A stretch of DNA of 64,000 bases from Phlebotomus papatasi. Taxonomy: Eukaryota > Arthropoda > Insecta > Diptera > Psychodidae. Below are positions 28,513-40,560 of this stretch, in pieces. Positions within the stretch are counted from its first letter, which is position 1, and each line of letters starts with the position of its first letter. The notes below the pieces were generated by a model. It made no database searches. It saw nothing but the letters and a program-made list of their open reading frames with translations, and was not told the DNA's origin. The stretch covers positions 38,781-102,780 of the forward strand of contig NW_026604904.1 in the NCBI RefSeq assembly GCF_024763615.1. The letters are read 5' to 3'. A program made the position numbers and the translations under genes.

Positions 28513-28672
28513 GGAGCTGATTTCATCAAGAATTATTTCAAGAATTTTTTAAAGAAAAATTCATGTTTTTGAAGGAATTCTTGAAGAAAAATGCCTCCAC
28601 ATTGGGTTTTTTATTTTCCATCAAAAATCTTTTGACAGATTGCCATCATTTAAGTCTTTTGCTCTTCTGACT

Positions 28673-28833
28673 GTTTTTCACGAAAATGTGTTGTTTCACT
28701 GCTACAAAAAGTGCAAAAAACGTTTGGTGAAGTTCCTTGGGATAGTATTTAGTGAATTTGTGAAGAAAATATTGTAAATATGCAAGGGAATAGTGTTTTT
28801 CTGGAGATGTCGTTCCTGGTGGAATCCAACCCA
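28673..28833 (+). repeat. Internal inverted arm, left copy (about 161 bp)
   Basis: This stretch is nearly the reverse complement of 29619-29778, with highest identity from AAACGTTTGGTGAAG to GGAATCCAACCCA. On the minus strand it is open and encodes a peptide containing GWIPPGTTSPEKHYSLAY followed by a basic tail. The right arm encodes almost the same peptide on its plus strand. The arms face each other across 785 bp, so a transcript through the element could form a long hairpin. Confidence 0.85.
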
Positions 28834-28899
28834 GCCTTTGAAGGAACATTTCCTGTGATTTTCCTCCAGAAATTGCCGGAAATTAATCCATCTGTGTAT

Positions 28900-29239
28900 T
28901 CTTGAGGTGTTCCACAGTACAGTGGCCACGTACTCCATGGATTGCAAGATGGATGGAAAGGAGAAAATTTACGGGCACTTTGGAATCTCTATATGCCTTG
29001 GTTACCAATTAAAACAAGAGGTAACCAGAGCCACCGAGGAGGTCTGAGTGCAAACGAGAGCTGTCCGGAGCTACCAGAAGCCATCACTTGAACCCCCAGA
29101 AGAACATCAGAATAATCTTTTATATCATTCACTTTCTCAACCACTAGGAACTATGTGGGATTGCTTCCTTTCGAGAACACCAGAACTGGATAGCCACAGG
29201 CCTTCGATTCCTCCGTGGGACTCCCAGTTTGAGTAGTAG
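28900..29239 (+). pseudogene. Decayed gene remnant inside the transposon, plus strand
   Basis: GC-richer, coding-like sequence sits in the left half of the element interior. A stop-free stretch ends at TAG 29237-29239 with C-terminal residues PSIPPWDSQFE, and an AATAAA poly(A) signal follows at 29260. The open stretch has no ATG start, and other frames here (for example GENLRALWNLYMPWLP around 28960-29010) end in stops. A decayed MADF/Myb-like accessory protein of a Harbinger element is one possibility, but no domain is identifiable with confidence. Confidence 0.3.
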
Positions 29240-29259
29240 TGCATGAAAAGGTTATGAGA

Positions 29260-29305
29260 AATAAAAAAAATCTAAAGTAAAATCCTTAAAAAAAAGTTTT
29301 TTATT
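29260..29305. terminator. Facing poly(A) signals at the centre of the transposon
   Basis: AATAAA on the plus strand at 29260-29265 and AATAAA on the minus strand at 29305-29300 lie about 40 bp apart. They are the expected tail-to-tail ends of two convergent transcription units. The region is AT-rich, so chance occurrence is possible. Confidence 0.4.
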
Positions 29306-29400
29306 GAATCAATAGATAACAAAATCCAAAAAATATATATATATTATTTTTTATAATTTAATTTTCTAAAAAGAACTACAATTAACACCAAAGAAAAGCT
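29306..29400. other. AT-rich spacer inside the transposon
   Basis: Low-complexity A/T sequence including a short TATATATATA run near 29332-29344 and TTTTTTATAATTTAATTTTC. No gene is visible. Confidence 0.6.
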
Positions 29401-29505
29401 TTGTAGAGTTGAATGTGATCCACTGTTGATGCAGGAAATTTGATAATTTCAACCACTCCAGTACTTTCTCCGTGTTGCTTCCATGTCCTCCTTGTTTTGA
29501 ACTCC

Positions 29506-29610
29506 TCAAGCGATCTGCCGCTGCTCTTCGATTTTCAGTCCTAAAGTTTTTGCCAAGAGCTGATAAATTGAATCCTGAATCTTTTGATCAGCCGGAGCAC
29601 TTACGTCCAT
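29506..29610 (-). pseudogene. Short coding-like remnant inside the transposon, minus strand
   Basis: A 34-codon frame from ATG at 29610 to TGA at 29506 begins MDVSAPADQKIQDSIYQ and contains a hydrophobic/charged stretch LLAKTLGLKIEEQRQIA that could form an amphipathic helix. The frame stays open upstream of the ATG into the right inverted arm until a stop there. A minus-strand poly(A) signal lies at 29305-29300. It looks like the end of a decayed gene convergent with the plus-strand remnant. The function is not recognised. Confidence 0.3.
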
Positions 29611-29618
29611 GCTCCTGA

Positions 29619-29778
29619 TGGGTTGGATTCCACCAGGAACGACATCTCCAGAAAAACACTATTCCCTTGCATATTTAGAAGATTTTCTTCACAAATTCAC
29701 TAAATACTATCCCAAGGAACTTCACCAAACGTTTTTCTCAGTTTTTCCAGCAGAAAATAACAAATTTTCGTGAAAAAC
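29619..29778 (-). repeat. Internal inverted arm, right copy (about 160 bp)
   Basis: Inverted partner of 28673-28833. On the plus strand it reads GWIPPGTTSPEKHYSLAY, then EDFLHKFTKYYPKEL, ending at a TGA near 29771. It differs from the left copy at a few positions (for example LEDF versus LQYF) and in the segment after the HQTFF motif. Confidence 0.85.
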
Positions 29779-30041
29779 AATCTTGAATCGTGATAGTTTC
29801 TGCCAAGAATTCTGTCAAGAATGACTTTGATGAATTTTATTCCAATGTGTAGCGGGTAATTTCTTTCAAAAATTCTTGATGGAAATTACCTTCAATTGGA
29901 TATGATTTTTGAAGAAATTTGTCTACACATTAGACAAATTTTCTTCAAAAATCCATCTTTTTGTCAAAAATTCTCACCAATGTGTAGGCAATTTTCTTGA
30001 AGAACACTTCTTGAAGCTCTTTTTTTATAGAAATTTCTTAT

Positions 30042-30056
30042 AATGTGTAGACACCT
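30042..30056 (-). repeat. Right terminal inverted repeat of the Harbinger-like element
   Basis: AATGTGTAGACACCT, exact reverse complement of the left end, followed directly by the second TTA of the target-site duplication and then satellite sequence GACACCTATCACC. Confidence 0.88.
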
Positions 30057-31837
30057 TTAGACACCTATCACCGGAAAAATCGCCATCTTGAATTATTCAA
30101 GATCAAAGGTCAACTACCCTAGAGGGCCTAATTTTCAACGGATTTGGACAAATTTGGACATTTTTGAAAGATCTTTTAATTCTGAACCCGACTGCATCGG
30201 TCACAATCGGTAATGGATCGGGAAAGTAACGGTAATAGATTTATTTTAAAAATACTGTTTTTCGCACTTTTTCAGTCTTTTGACCCATATAAAATTTAAA
30301 CGGTAAGAGATATCAACTTCCGGTCTTCGGTGACCCCACCTCAAATGACATTATCTCGAAAGTAATCTCTTCGTTTTTACCCCCTCCCCCTTCATGCGCT
30401 CCCTATCCCCCAAAAATAGGCAAAAAATGAGGTTTTTCTAATTTAAAAAAAAATTGGCCCTGACAATTTCCTTCATTTTTGGATATGTTATGGAGGTAGT
30501 CCAGCTGAACATTTCGTCCTGAAACACCTATCACCGGAAAAATCGCCATCTTGAATTATTGAAGATCAAAGGTCAACTACCCTAGAGGGCCTAATTTTCA
30601 ACGGATTTGGACAAATTTGGACATTTTTGAAAGATCTTTTAATTCTGAACCCGACTGCATCGGTCACAATCGGTAATGGATCGGGAAAGTAACGGTAATA
30701 GATTTATTTTAAAAATACTGTTTTTCGCACTTTTTCAGTCTTTTGCCCCATATAAAATTTAAACGGTAAGAGATATCAACTTCCGGTCTTCGGTGACCCC
30801 ACCTCAAATGACATTATCTCGAAAGTAATCTCTTCGTTTTTACCCCCTCCCCCTTCATGCGTTCCCTATCCCCCAAAAATAGGCAAAAAATGAGGCTTTT
30901 CTAATTTAAAAAAAATTGGCCCTGACAATTTCCTTCATTTTTGGATATGTTATGGAGGTAGTCCAGCTGAACATCTCGTCCTTAGACACCTATCACCGGA
31001 AAAATCGCCATCTTGAATTATTCAAGGTCAAAGGTCAACCACCCTAGAGGGCCTAATTTTCAACGGATTTGGACAAATTTGGACATTTTTGAAAGATATT
31101 TTAATTCTGAACCCGACTGCATCGGTCACAATCGGTGATGGATCGGGAAAGTAAGGTTAATAGATTTATTTTAAAAATACTGTTTTTCGCACTTTTTCAG
31201 TCTTTTGACCCATATAAAATTTAAACGGTAAGAGATATCAACTTCCGGTCTTCGGTGACACCACCTCAAATGACATTATCTCGAAAGTAATCTCTTCGTT
31301 TTTACCCCCTCCCCCTTCATGCGCTCCCTATCCCCCAAAAATAGGCAAAAAATGAGGTTTTTCTAATTTAAAAAAAAATTGGCCCTGACAATTTCCTTCA
31401 TTTTTGGATATGTTATGGAGGTAGTCCAGCTGAACATTTCGTCCTGAAACACCTATCACCGGAAAAATCGCCATCTTGAATTATTCAAGATCAAAGGTCA
31501 ACTACCCTAGAGGGCCTAATTTTCAACGGATTTGGACAAATTTGGACATTTTTGAAAGATCTTTTAATTCTGAACCCGACTGCATCGGTCACAATCGGTA
31601 ATGGATCGGGAAAGTAACGGTAATAGATTTATTTTAAAAATACTGTTTTTCGCACTTTTTCAGTCTTTTGCCCCATATAAAATTTAAACGGAAAGAGATA
31701 TCAACTTCCGGTCTTCGGTGACCCCACCTCAAATGACATTATTTCGGAAGTAATCTCTTCGTTTTTACCCCCTCCCCCTTTATGCGTTCCCTATCCCCCA
31801 AAAATAGGCAAAAAATGAGGCTTTTCTAATTTAAAAA

Positions 31838-33688
31838 AAAATTGGCCCTGACGATTTCCTTTATTTTTGGATATGTTATGGAGGTAGTCCAGCTGAACAT
31901 CTCGTCCTTAGACACCTATCACCGGAAAAATCGCCATCTTGAATTATTCAAGATCAAAGGTCAACTACCCTAGAGGGCCTAATTTTCAACGGATTTGGAC
32001 AAATTTAGACATTTTTGAAAGATCTTTTAATTCTGAACCCGACTGCATCGGTCACAATCGGTAATGGATCGGGAAAGTAACGGTAATAGATTTATTTTAA
32101 AAATACTGTTTTTCGCACTTTTTCAGTCTTTTGACCCATATAAAATTTAAACGGTAAGAGATATCAACTTCCGGTCTTCGGTGACACCACCTCAAATGAC
32201 ATTATCTCGAAAGTAGTCTCTTCGTTTTTACCCCCCCCCCTTCATGCGCTCCCTAACCCCCAAAAATAGGCAAAAAATGAGGTTTTTCTAATTTAAAAAA
32301 AAATTGGCCCTGACAATTTCCTTCATTTTTGGATATGTTATGGAGGTAGTCCAGCTGAACATTTCGTCCTTAGACACCTATCACCGGAAAAATCGCCATC
32401 TTGAATTATTCAAGATCAAAGGTCAACTACCCTAGAGGGCCTAATTTTCAACGGATTTGGACAAATTTGGACATTTTTGAAAGATCTTTTAATTCTGAAC
32501 CCGACTGCATCGGTCACAATCGGTAATGGATCGGGAAAGTAACGGTAATAGATTTATTTTAAAAATACTGTTTTTCGCACTTTTTCAGTCTTTTGCCCCA
32601 TATAAAATTTAAACGGTAAGAGATATCAACTTCCGGTCTTCGGTGACCCCACCTCAAATGACATTATTTCGGAAGTAATCTCTTCGTTTTTACCCCCTCC
32701 CCCTTTATGCGTTCCCTATCCCCCAAAAATAGGCAAAAAATGAGGCTTTTCTAATTTAAAAAAAAATTGGCCCTGACGATTTCCTTTATTTTTGGATATG
32801 TTATGGAGGTAGTCCAGCTGAACATCTCGTCCTTAGACACCTATCACCGGAAAAATCGCCATCTTGAATTATTCAAGATCAAAGGTCAACTACCCTAGAG
32901 GGCCTAATTTTCAACGGATTTGGACAAATTTAGACATTTTTGAAAGATCTTTTAATTCTGAACCCGACTGCATCGGTCACAATCGGTAATGGATCGGGAA
33001 AGTAACGGTAATAGATTTATTTTAAAAATACTGTTTTTCGCACTTTTTCAGTCTTTTGACCCATATAAAATTTAAACGGTAAGAGATATCAACTTCCGGT
33101 CTTCGGTGACACCACCTCAAATGACATTATCTCGAAAGTAGTCTCTTCGTTTTTACCCCCCCCCTTCATGCGCTCCCTATCCCCCAAAAATAGGCAAAAA
33201 ATGAGGTTTTTCTAATTTAAAAAAAAATTGGCCCTGACAATTTCCTTCATTTTTGGATATGTTATGGAGGTAGTCCAGCTGAACATTTCGTCCTTAGACA
33301 CCTATCACCGGAAAAATCGCCATCTTGAATTATTCAAGATCAAAGGTCAACTACCCTAGAGGGCCTAATTTTCAACGGATTTGGACAAATTTGGACATTT
33401 TTGAAAGATCTTTTAATTCTGAACCCGACTGCATCGGTCACAATCGGTAATGGATCGGGAAAGTAACGGTAATAGATTTATTTTAAAAATACTGTTTTTC
33501 GCACTTTTTCAGTCTTTTGCCCCATATAAAATTTAAACGGTAAGAGATATCAACTTCCGGTCTTCGGTGACCCCACCTCAAATGACATTATTTCGGAAGT
33601 AATCTCTTCGTTTTTACCCCCTCCCCCTTTATGCGTTCCCTATCCCCCAAAAATAGGCAAAAAATGAGGCTTTTCTAATTTAAAAAAA
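31838..33688 (+). repeat. Local tandem duplication of a 2-monomer (925 bp) block
   Basis: Private variants appear twice 925 bp apart: CCTTTATTTTTGG at 31858 and 32783, and GAAAGTAGTCTC with an unusually long uninterrupted C-run near 32232 and 33157. The TTATTTCGGAAG variant occurs in three neighbouring dimers. Near-identity of the copies points to a recent unequal exchange. Confidence 0.82.
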
Positions 33689-35079
33689 AATTGGCCCTGA
33701 CGATTTCCTTCATTTTTGGATATGTTATGGAGGTAGTCCAGCTGAACATTTCGTCCTTAGACACCTATCACCGGAAAAATCGCCATCTTGAATTATTCAA
33801 GATCAAAGGTCAACTACCCTAGAGGGCCTAATTTTCAACGGATTTGGACAAATTTAGACATTTTTGAAAGATCTTTTAATTCTGAACCCGACTGCATCGG
33901 TCACAATCGGTAATGGATCGGGAAAGTAACGGTAATAGATTTATTTTAAAAATACTGTTTTTCGCACTTTTTCAGTCTTTTGACCCATATAAAATTTAAA
34001 CGGTAAGAGATATCAACTTCCGGTCTTCGGTGACACCACCTCAAATGACATTATCTCGAAAGTAATCTCTTCGTTTTTACCCCCTCCCCCTTCATGCGCT
34101 CCCTATCCCCCAAAAATAGGCAAAAAATGAGGTTTTTCTAATTTAAAAAAAAATTGGCCCTGACAATTTCCTTCATTTTTGGATATGTTATGGAGGTAGT
34201 CCAGCTGAACATTTCGTCCTGAAACACCTATCACCGGAAAAATCGCCATCTTGAATTATTGAAGATCAAAGGTCAACTACCCTAGAGGGCCTAATTTTCA
34301 ACGGATTTGGACAAATTTGGACATTTTTGAAAGATCTTTTAATTCTGAACCCGACTGCATCGGTCACAATCGGTAATGGATCGGGAAAGTAACGGTAATA
34401 GATTTATTTTAAAAATACTGTTTTTCGCACTTTTTCAGTCTTTTGACCCATATAAAATTTAAACGGTAAGAGATATCAACTTCCGGTCTTCGGTGACCCC
34501 ACCTCAAATGACATTATCTCGAAAGTAATCTCTTCGTTTTTACCCCCTTCCCCTTTATGCGTTCCCTATCCCCCAAAAATAGGCAAAAAATGAGGCTTTT
34601 CTAATTAAAAAAAAATTGGCCCTGACGATTTCCTTCATTTTTGGATATGTTATGGAGGTAGTCCAGCTGCACATCTCGTCCTTAGACACCTATCACCGGA
34701 AAAATCGTCATCTTGAATTATTCAAGGTCAAAGGTCAACCACCCTAGAGGGCCTAATTTTCAACGGATTTGGACAAATTTGGACATTTTTGAAAGATCTT
34801 TTAATTCTGAACCCGACTGCATCGGTCACAATCGGTAATGGATCGGGAAAGTAACGGTAATAGATTTATTTTAAAAATACTGTTTTTCGCACTTTTTCAG
34901 TCTTTTGCCCCATATAAAATTTAAACGGTAAGAGATATCAACTTCCGGTCTTCGGTGACCCCACCTCAAATGACATTATTTCGGAAGTAATCTCTTCGTT
35001 TTTACCCCCTCCCCCTTTATGCGTTCCCTATCCCCCAAAAATAGGCAAAAAATGAGGCTTTTCTAATTTAAAAAAAATT

Positions 35080-36930
35080 GGCCCTGACGATTTCATTCAT
35101 TTTTGGATATGTTATGGAAGTAGTCCAGCTGAACATTTCGTCCTTAGACACCTATCACCGGAAAAATCACCATCTTAAATTATTCAAGGTCAAAGGTCGA
35201 CTGCCCTAGAGGGCCTAATTTTCAATGGATTTGGACAAATTTGGACATTTTTGAAAGACCTTTAAATTCTGAACCCGACTGCATCTGTCATAATCGGTGA
35301 TGGATCGGGAAAGTAACGGTAATAGATTTATTTTAAAAATACTGTTTTTCGCACTTTTTCAGTCTTTTGACCCATATAAAATTTAAACGGTAAGAGATAT
35401 CAACTTCCGGTCTTCGGTGACCCCACCTCAAATGACATTATCTCGAAAGTAATCTCTTCGTTTTTACCCCCTCCCCCTTCATGCGCTCCCTATCCCCCAA
35501 AAATAGGCAAGAAATGAGGATTTCTAATTTAAAAAAAAAATTTGCCTTGACGATTTCCTTCATTTTTGGATATGTTATGGAGGTAGTCCAGCTGAACATT
35601 TCGTCCTGAAACACCTATCACCGGAAAAATCGCCATCTTGAATTATTCAAGATCAAAGGTCAACTACCCTAGAGGGCCTAATTTTCAACGGATTTGGACA
35701 AATTTGGACATTTTTGAAAGATCTTTTAATTCTGAACCCGACTGCATCGGTCACAATCGGTAATGGATCGGGAAAGTAACGGTAATAGATTTATTTTAAA
35801 AATACTGTTTTTCGCACTTTTTCAGTCTTTTGACCCATATAAAATTTAAACGGTAAGAGATATCAACTTCCGGTCTTCGGTGACCCCACCTCAAATGACA
35901 TTATCTCGAAAGTAATCTCTTTGTTTTTACCCCCTTCCCCTTTATGCGTTCCCTATCCCCCAAAAATAGGCAAAAAATGAGGCTTTTCTAATTTAAAAAA
36001 AAAATGGCCCTGACGATTTCATTCATTTTTGGATATGTTATGGAGGTAGTCCAGCTGAACATTTCGTCCTTAGACACCTATCACCGGAAAAATCACCATC
36101 TTAAATTATTCAAGGTCAAAGGTCGACTGCCCTAGAGGGCCTAATTTTCAATGGATTTGGACAAATTTGGACATTTTTGAAAGACCTTTAAATTCTGAAC
36201 CCGACTGCATCTGTCATAATCGGTGATGGATCGGGAAAGTAACGGTAATAGATTTATTTTAAAAATACTGTTTTTCGCACTTTTTCAGTCTTTTGACCCA
36301 TATAAAATTTAAACGGTAAGAGATATCAACTTCCGGTCTTCGGTGACCCCACCTCAAATGACATTATCTCGAAAGTAATCTCTTCGTTTTTACCCCCTCC
36401 CCCTTCATGCGCTCCCTATCCCCCAAAAATAGGCAAGAAATGAGGATTTCTAATTTAAAAAAAAAATTTGCCTTGACGATTTCCTTCATTTTTGGATATG
36501 TTATGGAGGTAGTCCAGCTGAACATTTCGTCCTGAAACACCTATCACCGGAAAAATCGCCATCTTGAATTATTCAAGATCAAAGGTCAACTACCCTAGAG
36601 GGCCTAATTTTCAACGGATTTGGACAAATTTGGACATTTTTGAAAGATCTTTTAATTCTGAACCCGACTGCATCGGTCACAATCGGTAATGGATCGGGAA
36701 AGTAACGGTAATAGATTTATTTTAAAAATACTGTTTTTCGCACTTTTTCAGTCTTTTGACCCATATAAAATTTAAACGGTAAGAGATATCAACTTCCGGT
36801 CTTCGGTGACCCCACCTCAAATGACATTATCTCGAAAGTAATCTCTTTGTTTTTACCCCCTTCCCCTTTATGCGTTCCCTATCCCCCAAAAATAGGCAAA
36901 AAATGAGGCTTTTCTAATTTAAAAAAAAAA
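35080..36930 (+). repeat. Local tandem duplication of a 2-monomer (926 bp) block
   Basis: The private variant GAAATGAGGATTTC occurs at 35511 and 36437, 926 bp apart, each directly after a marker monomer of the ATCACCATCTTAAATT type. The two dimers are nearly identical, which breaks the usual 8-monomer spacing of that marker. Confidence 0.8.
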
Positions 36931-36939
36931 TGGCCCTGA

Positions 36940-39900
36940 CGATTTCCTTCATTTTTGGATATGTTATGGAGGTAGTCCAGCTGAACATCTCGTCCTTAGA
37001 CACCTATCACCGGAAAAATCGCCATCTTGAATTATTCAAGGTCAAAGGTCAACCACCCTAGAGGGCCTAATTTTCAACGGATTTGGACAAATTTGGACAT
37101 TTTTGAAAGATATTTTAATTCTGAACCCGACTGCATCGGTCACAATCGGTGATGGATCGGGAAAGTAAGGTTAATAGATTTATTTTAAAAATACTGTTTT
37201 TCGCACTTTTTCAGTCTTTTGACCCATATAAAATTTAAACGGTAAGAGATATCAACTTCCGGTCTTCGGTGACCCCACCTCAAATGACATTATCTCGAAA
37301 GTAATCTCTTTGTTTTTACCCCCTCCCCCTTTATGCGTTCCCTATCCCCCAAAAATAGGCAAAAAATGAGGCTTTTCTAATTTAAAAAAAATTGGCCCTG
37401 ACAATTTCCTTCATTTTTGGATATGTTATGGAGGTAGTCCAGCTGAACATTTCGTCCTGAAACACCTATCACCGGAAAAATCGCCATCTTGAATTATTGA
37501 AGATCAAAGGTCAACTACCCTAGAGGGCCTAATTTTCAACGGATTTGGACAAATTTGGACATTTTTGAAAGATCTTTTAATTCTGAACCCGACTGCATCG
37601 GTCACAATCGGTAATGGATCGGGAAAGTAACGGTAATAGATTTATTTTAAAAATACTGTTTTTCGCACTTTTTCAGTCTTTTGCCCCATATAAAATTTAA
37701 ACGGTAAGAGATATCAACTTCCGGTCTTCGGTGACCCCACCTCAAATGACATTATCTCGAAAGTAATCTCTTCGTTTTTACCCCCTCCCCCTTCATGCGT
37801 TCCCTATCCCCCAAAAATAGGCAAAAAATGAGGCTTTTCTAATTTAAAAAAAATTGGCCCTGACAATTTCCTTCATTTTTGGATATGTTATGGAGGTAGT
37901 CCAGCTGAACATTTCGTCATTAGACACCTATCACCGGAAAAATCGCCATCTTGAATTATTCAAGGTCAAAGTCAACTACCCTAGAGGGCCTAATTTTCAA
38001 CGGATTTGGACAAATTTAGACATTTTTGAAAGATCTTTTAATTCTGAACCCGACTGCATCGGTCACAATCGGTAATGGATCGGGAAAGTAACGGTAATAG
38101 ATTTATTTTAAAAATACTGTTTTTCGCACTTTTTCAGTCTTTTGACCCATATAAAATTTAAACGGTAAGAGATATCAACTTCCGGTCTTCGGTGACACCA
38201 CCTCAAATGACATTATCTCGAAAGTAATCTCTTCGTTTTTACCCCCTCCCCCTTCATGCGCTCCCTATCCCCCAAAAATAGGCAAAAAATGAGGTTTTTC
38301 TAATTTAAAAAAAATTGGCCCTGACAATTTCCTTCATTTTTGGATATGTTATGGAGGTAGTCCAGCTGAACATTTCGTCCTGAAACACCTATCACCGGAA
38401 AAATCGCCATCTTGAATTATTCAAGATCAAAGGTCAACTACCCTAGAGGGCCTAATTTTCAACGGATTTGGACAAATTTGGACATTTTTGAAAGATCTTT
38501 TAATTCTGAACCCGACTGCATCGGTCACAATCGGTAATGGATCGGGAAAGTAACGGTAATAGATTTATTTTAAAAATACTGTTTTTCGCACTTTTTCAGT
38601 CTTTTGCCCCATATAAAATTTAAACGGTAAGAGATATCAACTTCCGGTCTTCGGTGACCCCACCTCAAATGACATTATCTCGAAAGTAATCTCTTCGTTT
38701 TTACCCCCTCCCCCTTTATGCGTTCCCTATCCCCCAAAAATAGGCAAAAAATGAGGCTTTTCTAATTTAAAAAAAAAATTGGATCTGACGATTTCCTTCA
38801 TTTTTGGATATGTTATGGAGGTAGTCCAGCTGAACATTTCGTCATTAGACACCTATCACCGGAAAAATCGCCATCTTGAATTATTCAAGGTCAAAGTCAA
38901 CTACCCTAGAGGGCCTAATTTTCAACGGATTTGGACAAATTTAGACATTTTTGAAAGATCTTTTAATTCTGAACCCGACTGCATCGGTCACAATCGGTAA
39001 TGGATCGGGAAAGTAACGGTAATAGATTTATTTTAAAAATACTGTTTTTCGCACTTTTTCAGTCTTTTGACCCATATAAAATTTAAACGGTAAGAGATAT
39101 CAACTTCCGGTCTTCGGTGACACCACCTCAAATGACATTATCTCGAAAGTAATCTCTTCGTTTTTACCCCCTCCCCCTTCATGCGCTCCCTATCCCCCAA
39201 AAATAGGCAAAAAATGAGGTTTTTCTAATTTAAAAAAAAATTGGCCCTTACAATTTCCTTCATTTTTGGATATGTTATGGAGGTAGTCCAGCTGAACATT
39301 TCGTCCTGAAACACCTATCACCGGAAAAATCGCCATCTTGAATTATTCAAGATCAAAGGTCAACTACCCTAGAGGGCCTAATTTTCAACGGATTTGGACA
39401 AATTTGGACATTTTTGAAAGATCTTTTAATTCTGAACCCGACTGCATCGGTCACAATCGGTAATGGATCGGGAAAGTAACGGTAATAGATTTATTTTAAA
39501 AATACTGTTTTTCGCACTTTTTCAGTCTTTTGACCCATATAAAATTTAAACGGTAAGAGATATCAACTTCCGGTCTTCGGTGACACCACCTCAAATGACA
39601 TTATCTCGAAAGTAATCTCTTCGTTTTTACCCCCTCCCCCTTCATGCGCTCCCTATCCCCCAAAAATAGGCAAAAAATGAGGTTTTTCTAATTTAAAAAA
39701 AAATTGGCCCTGACAATTTCCTTCATTTTTGGATATGTTATGGAGGTAGTCCAGCTGAACATTTCGTCCTGAAACACCTATAACCGGAAAAATCGCCATC
39801 TTGAATTATTCAAGGTCAAAGGTCAACTACACTAGAGGGCCTAATTTTCAACGGATTTGGACAAATTTGGACACTTTTGAAAGATCTTTTAATTCTGAAC

Positions 39901-40560
39901 CCGACTGCATCTGTCACAATCGGTAATGGATCGGGAAAGTAACGGTAATAGATTTATTTTAAAAATACTGTTTTTCGCACTTTTTCAGTCTTTTGACCCA
40001 TATAAAATTCAAACGGCAACAGATATCAACTTCCGGTCTTCGGTGACCCCACCTCAAATGACATTATCTCGAAAGTAATCTCTTTGTTTTTACCCCGTCC
40101 CCCTTCATGCGCTCCCTATCACCCAAAAATATGCAAAAAATGAGGCTTTTCTAATTAAAAAAAAATTGGCCCTGACGATTTCCTTCATTTTTGGATATGT
40201 TATGGAAGTAGTCCAGCTGCACATCTCGTCCTTAGACACCTATCACCGGAAAAATCGCCATCTTGAATTATTCAAGGTCAAAGGTCAACCACCCTAGAGG
40301 GCCTAATTTTCAACGGATTTGGACAAATTTGGACATTTTTGAAAGATCTTTTAATTCTGAACCCGACTGCATTGGTCACAATCGGTAATGGATCGGGAAA
40401 GTAACGGTAATAGATTTATTTTAAAAATACTGTTTTTCGCACTTTTTCAGTCTTTTGACCCATATAAAATTTAAACGGTAAGAGATATCAACTTCCGGTC
40501 TTCGGTGACACCACCTCAAATGACATTATCTCGAAAGTAATCTCTTCGTGTTTGGATATG
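36940..40560 (+). repeat. Array block copied from about 11.7-15.4 kb (offset 25188)
   Basis: Matched private variants: GAAAGATATTTT 11916/37105, TCGTCATTAGACACC monomers 12665/37854 and 13591/38779, TTGGATCTGACG, TTGGCCCTTACAATTTCC, CACCTATAACCGG with ACACTAGAGG, and AATATGC 14939/40128. The offset stays at 25188-25189, so no monomer has been gained or lost between the copies. This makes it one of the youngest large duplications in the window. Confidence 0.85.

Larger units (their letters stand above)
28498..30056. mobile_element. Non-autonomous PIF/Harbinger-like DNA transposon (1559 bp)
   Basis: The element begins AGGTGTCTACACATT and ends with its exact reverse complement, a 15-bp terminal inverted repeat. 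It is flanked by the 3-bp duplication TTA (28495-28497 and 30057-30059). Removing the element and one TTA restores an ordinary satellite monomer reading GTCCTTAGACACC. A TTA/TAA duplication with short terminal repeats is the hallmark of PIF/Harbinger. TACACATT-like motifs recur near both ends in both orientations (about 28596, 29842, 29921, 29977), as subterminal repeats often do. No transposase with a DDE catalytic triad could be seen, so it would need enzymes in trans. The superfamily call rests on ends and duplication only. Confidence 0.8.
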
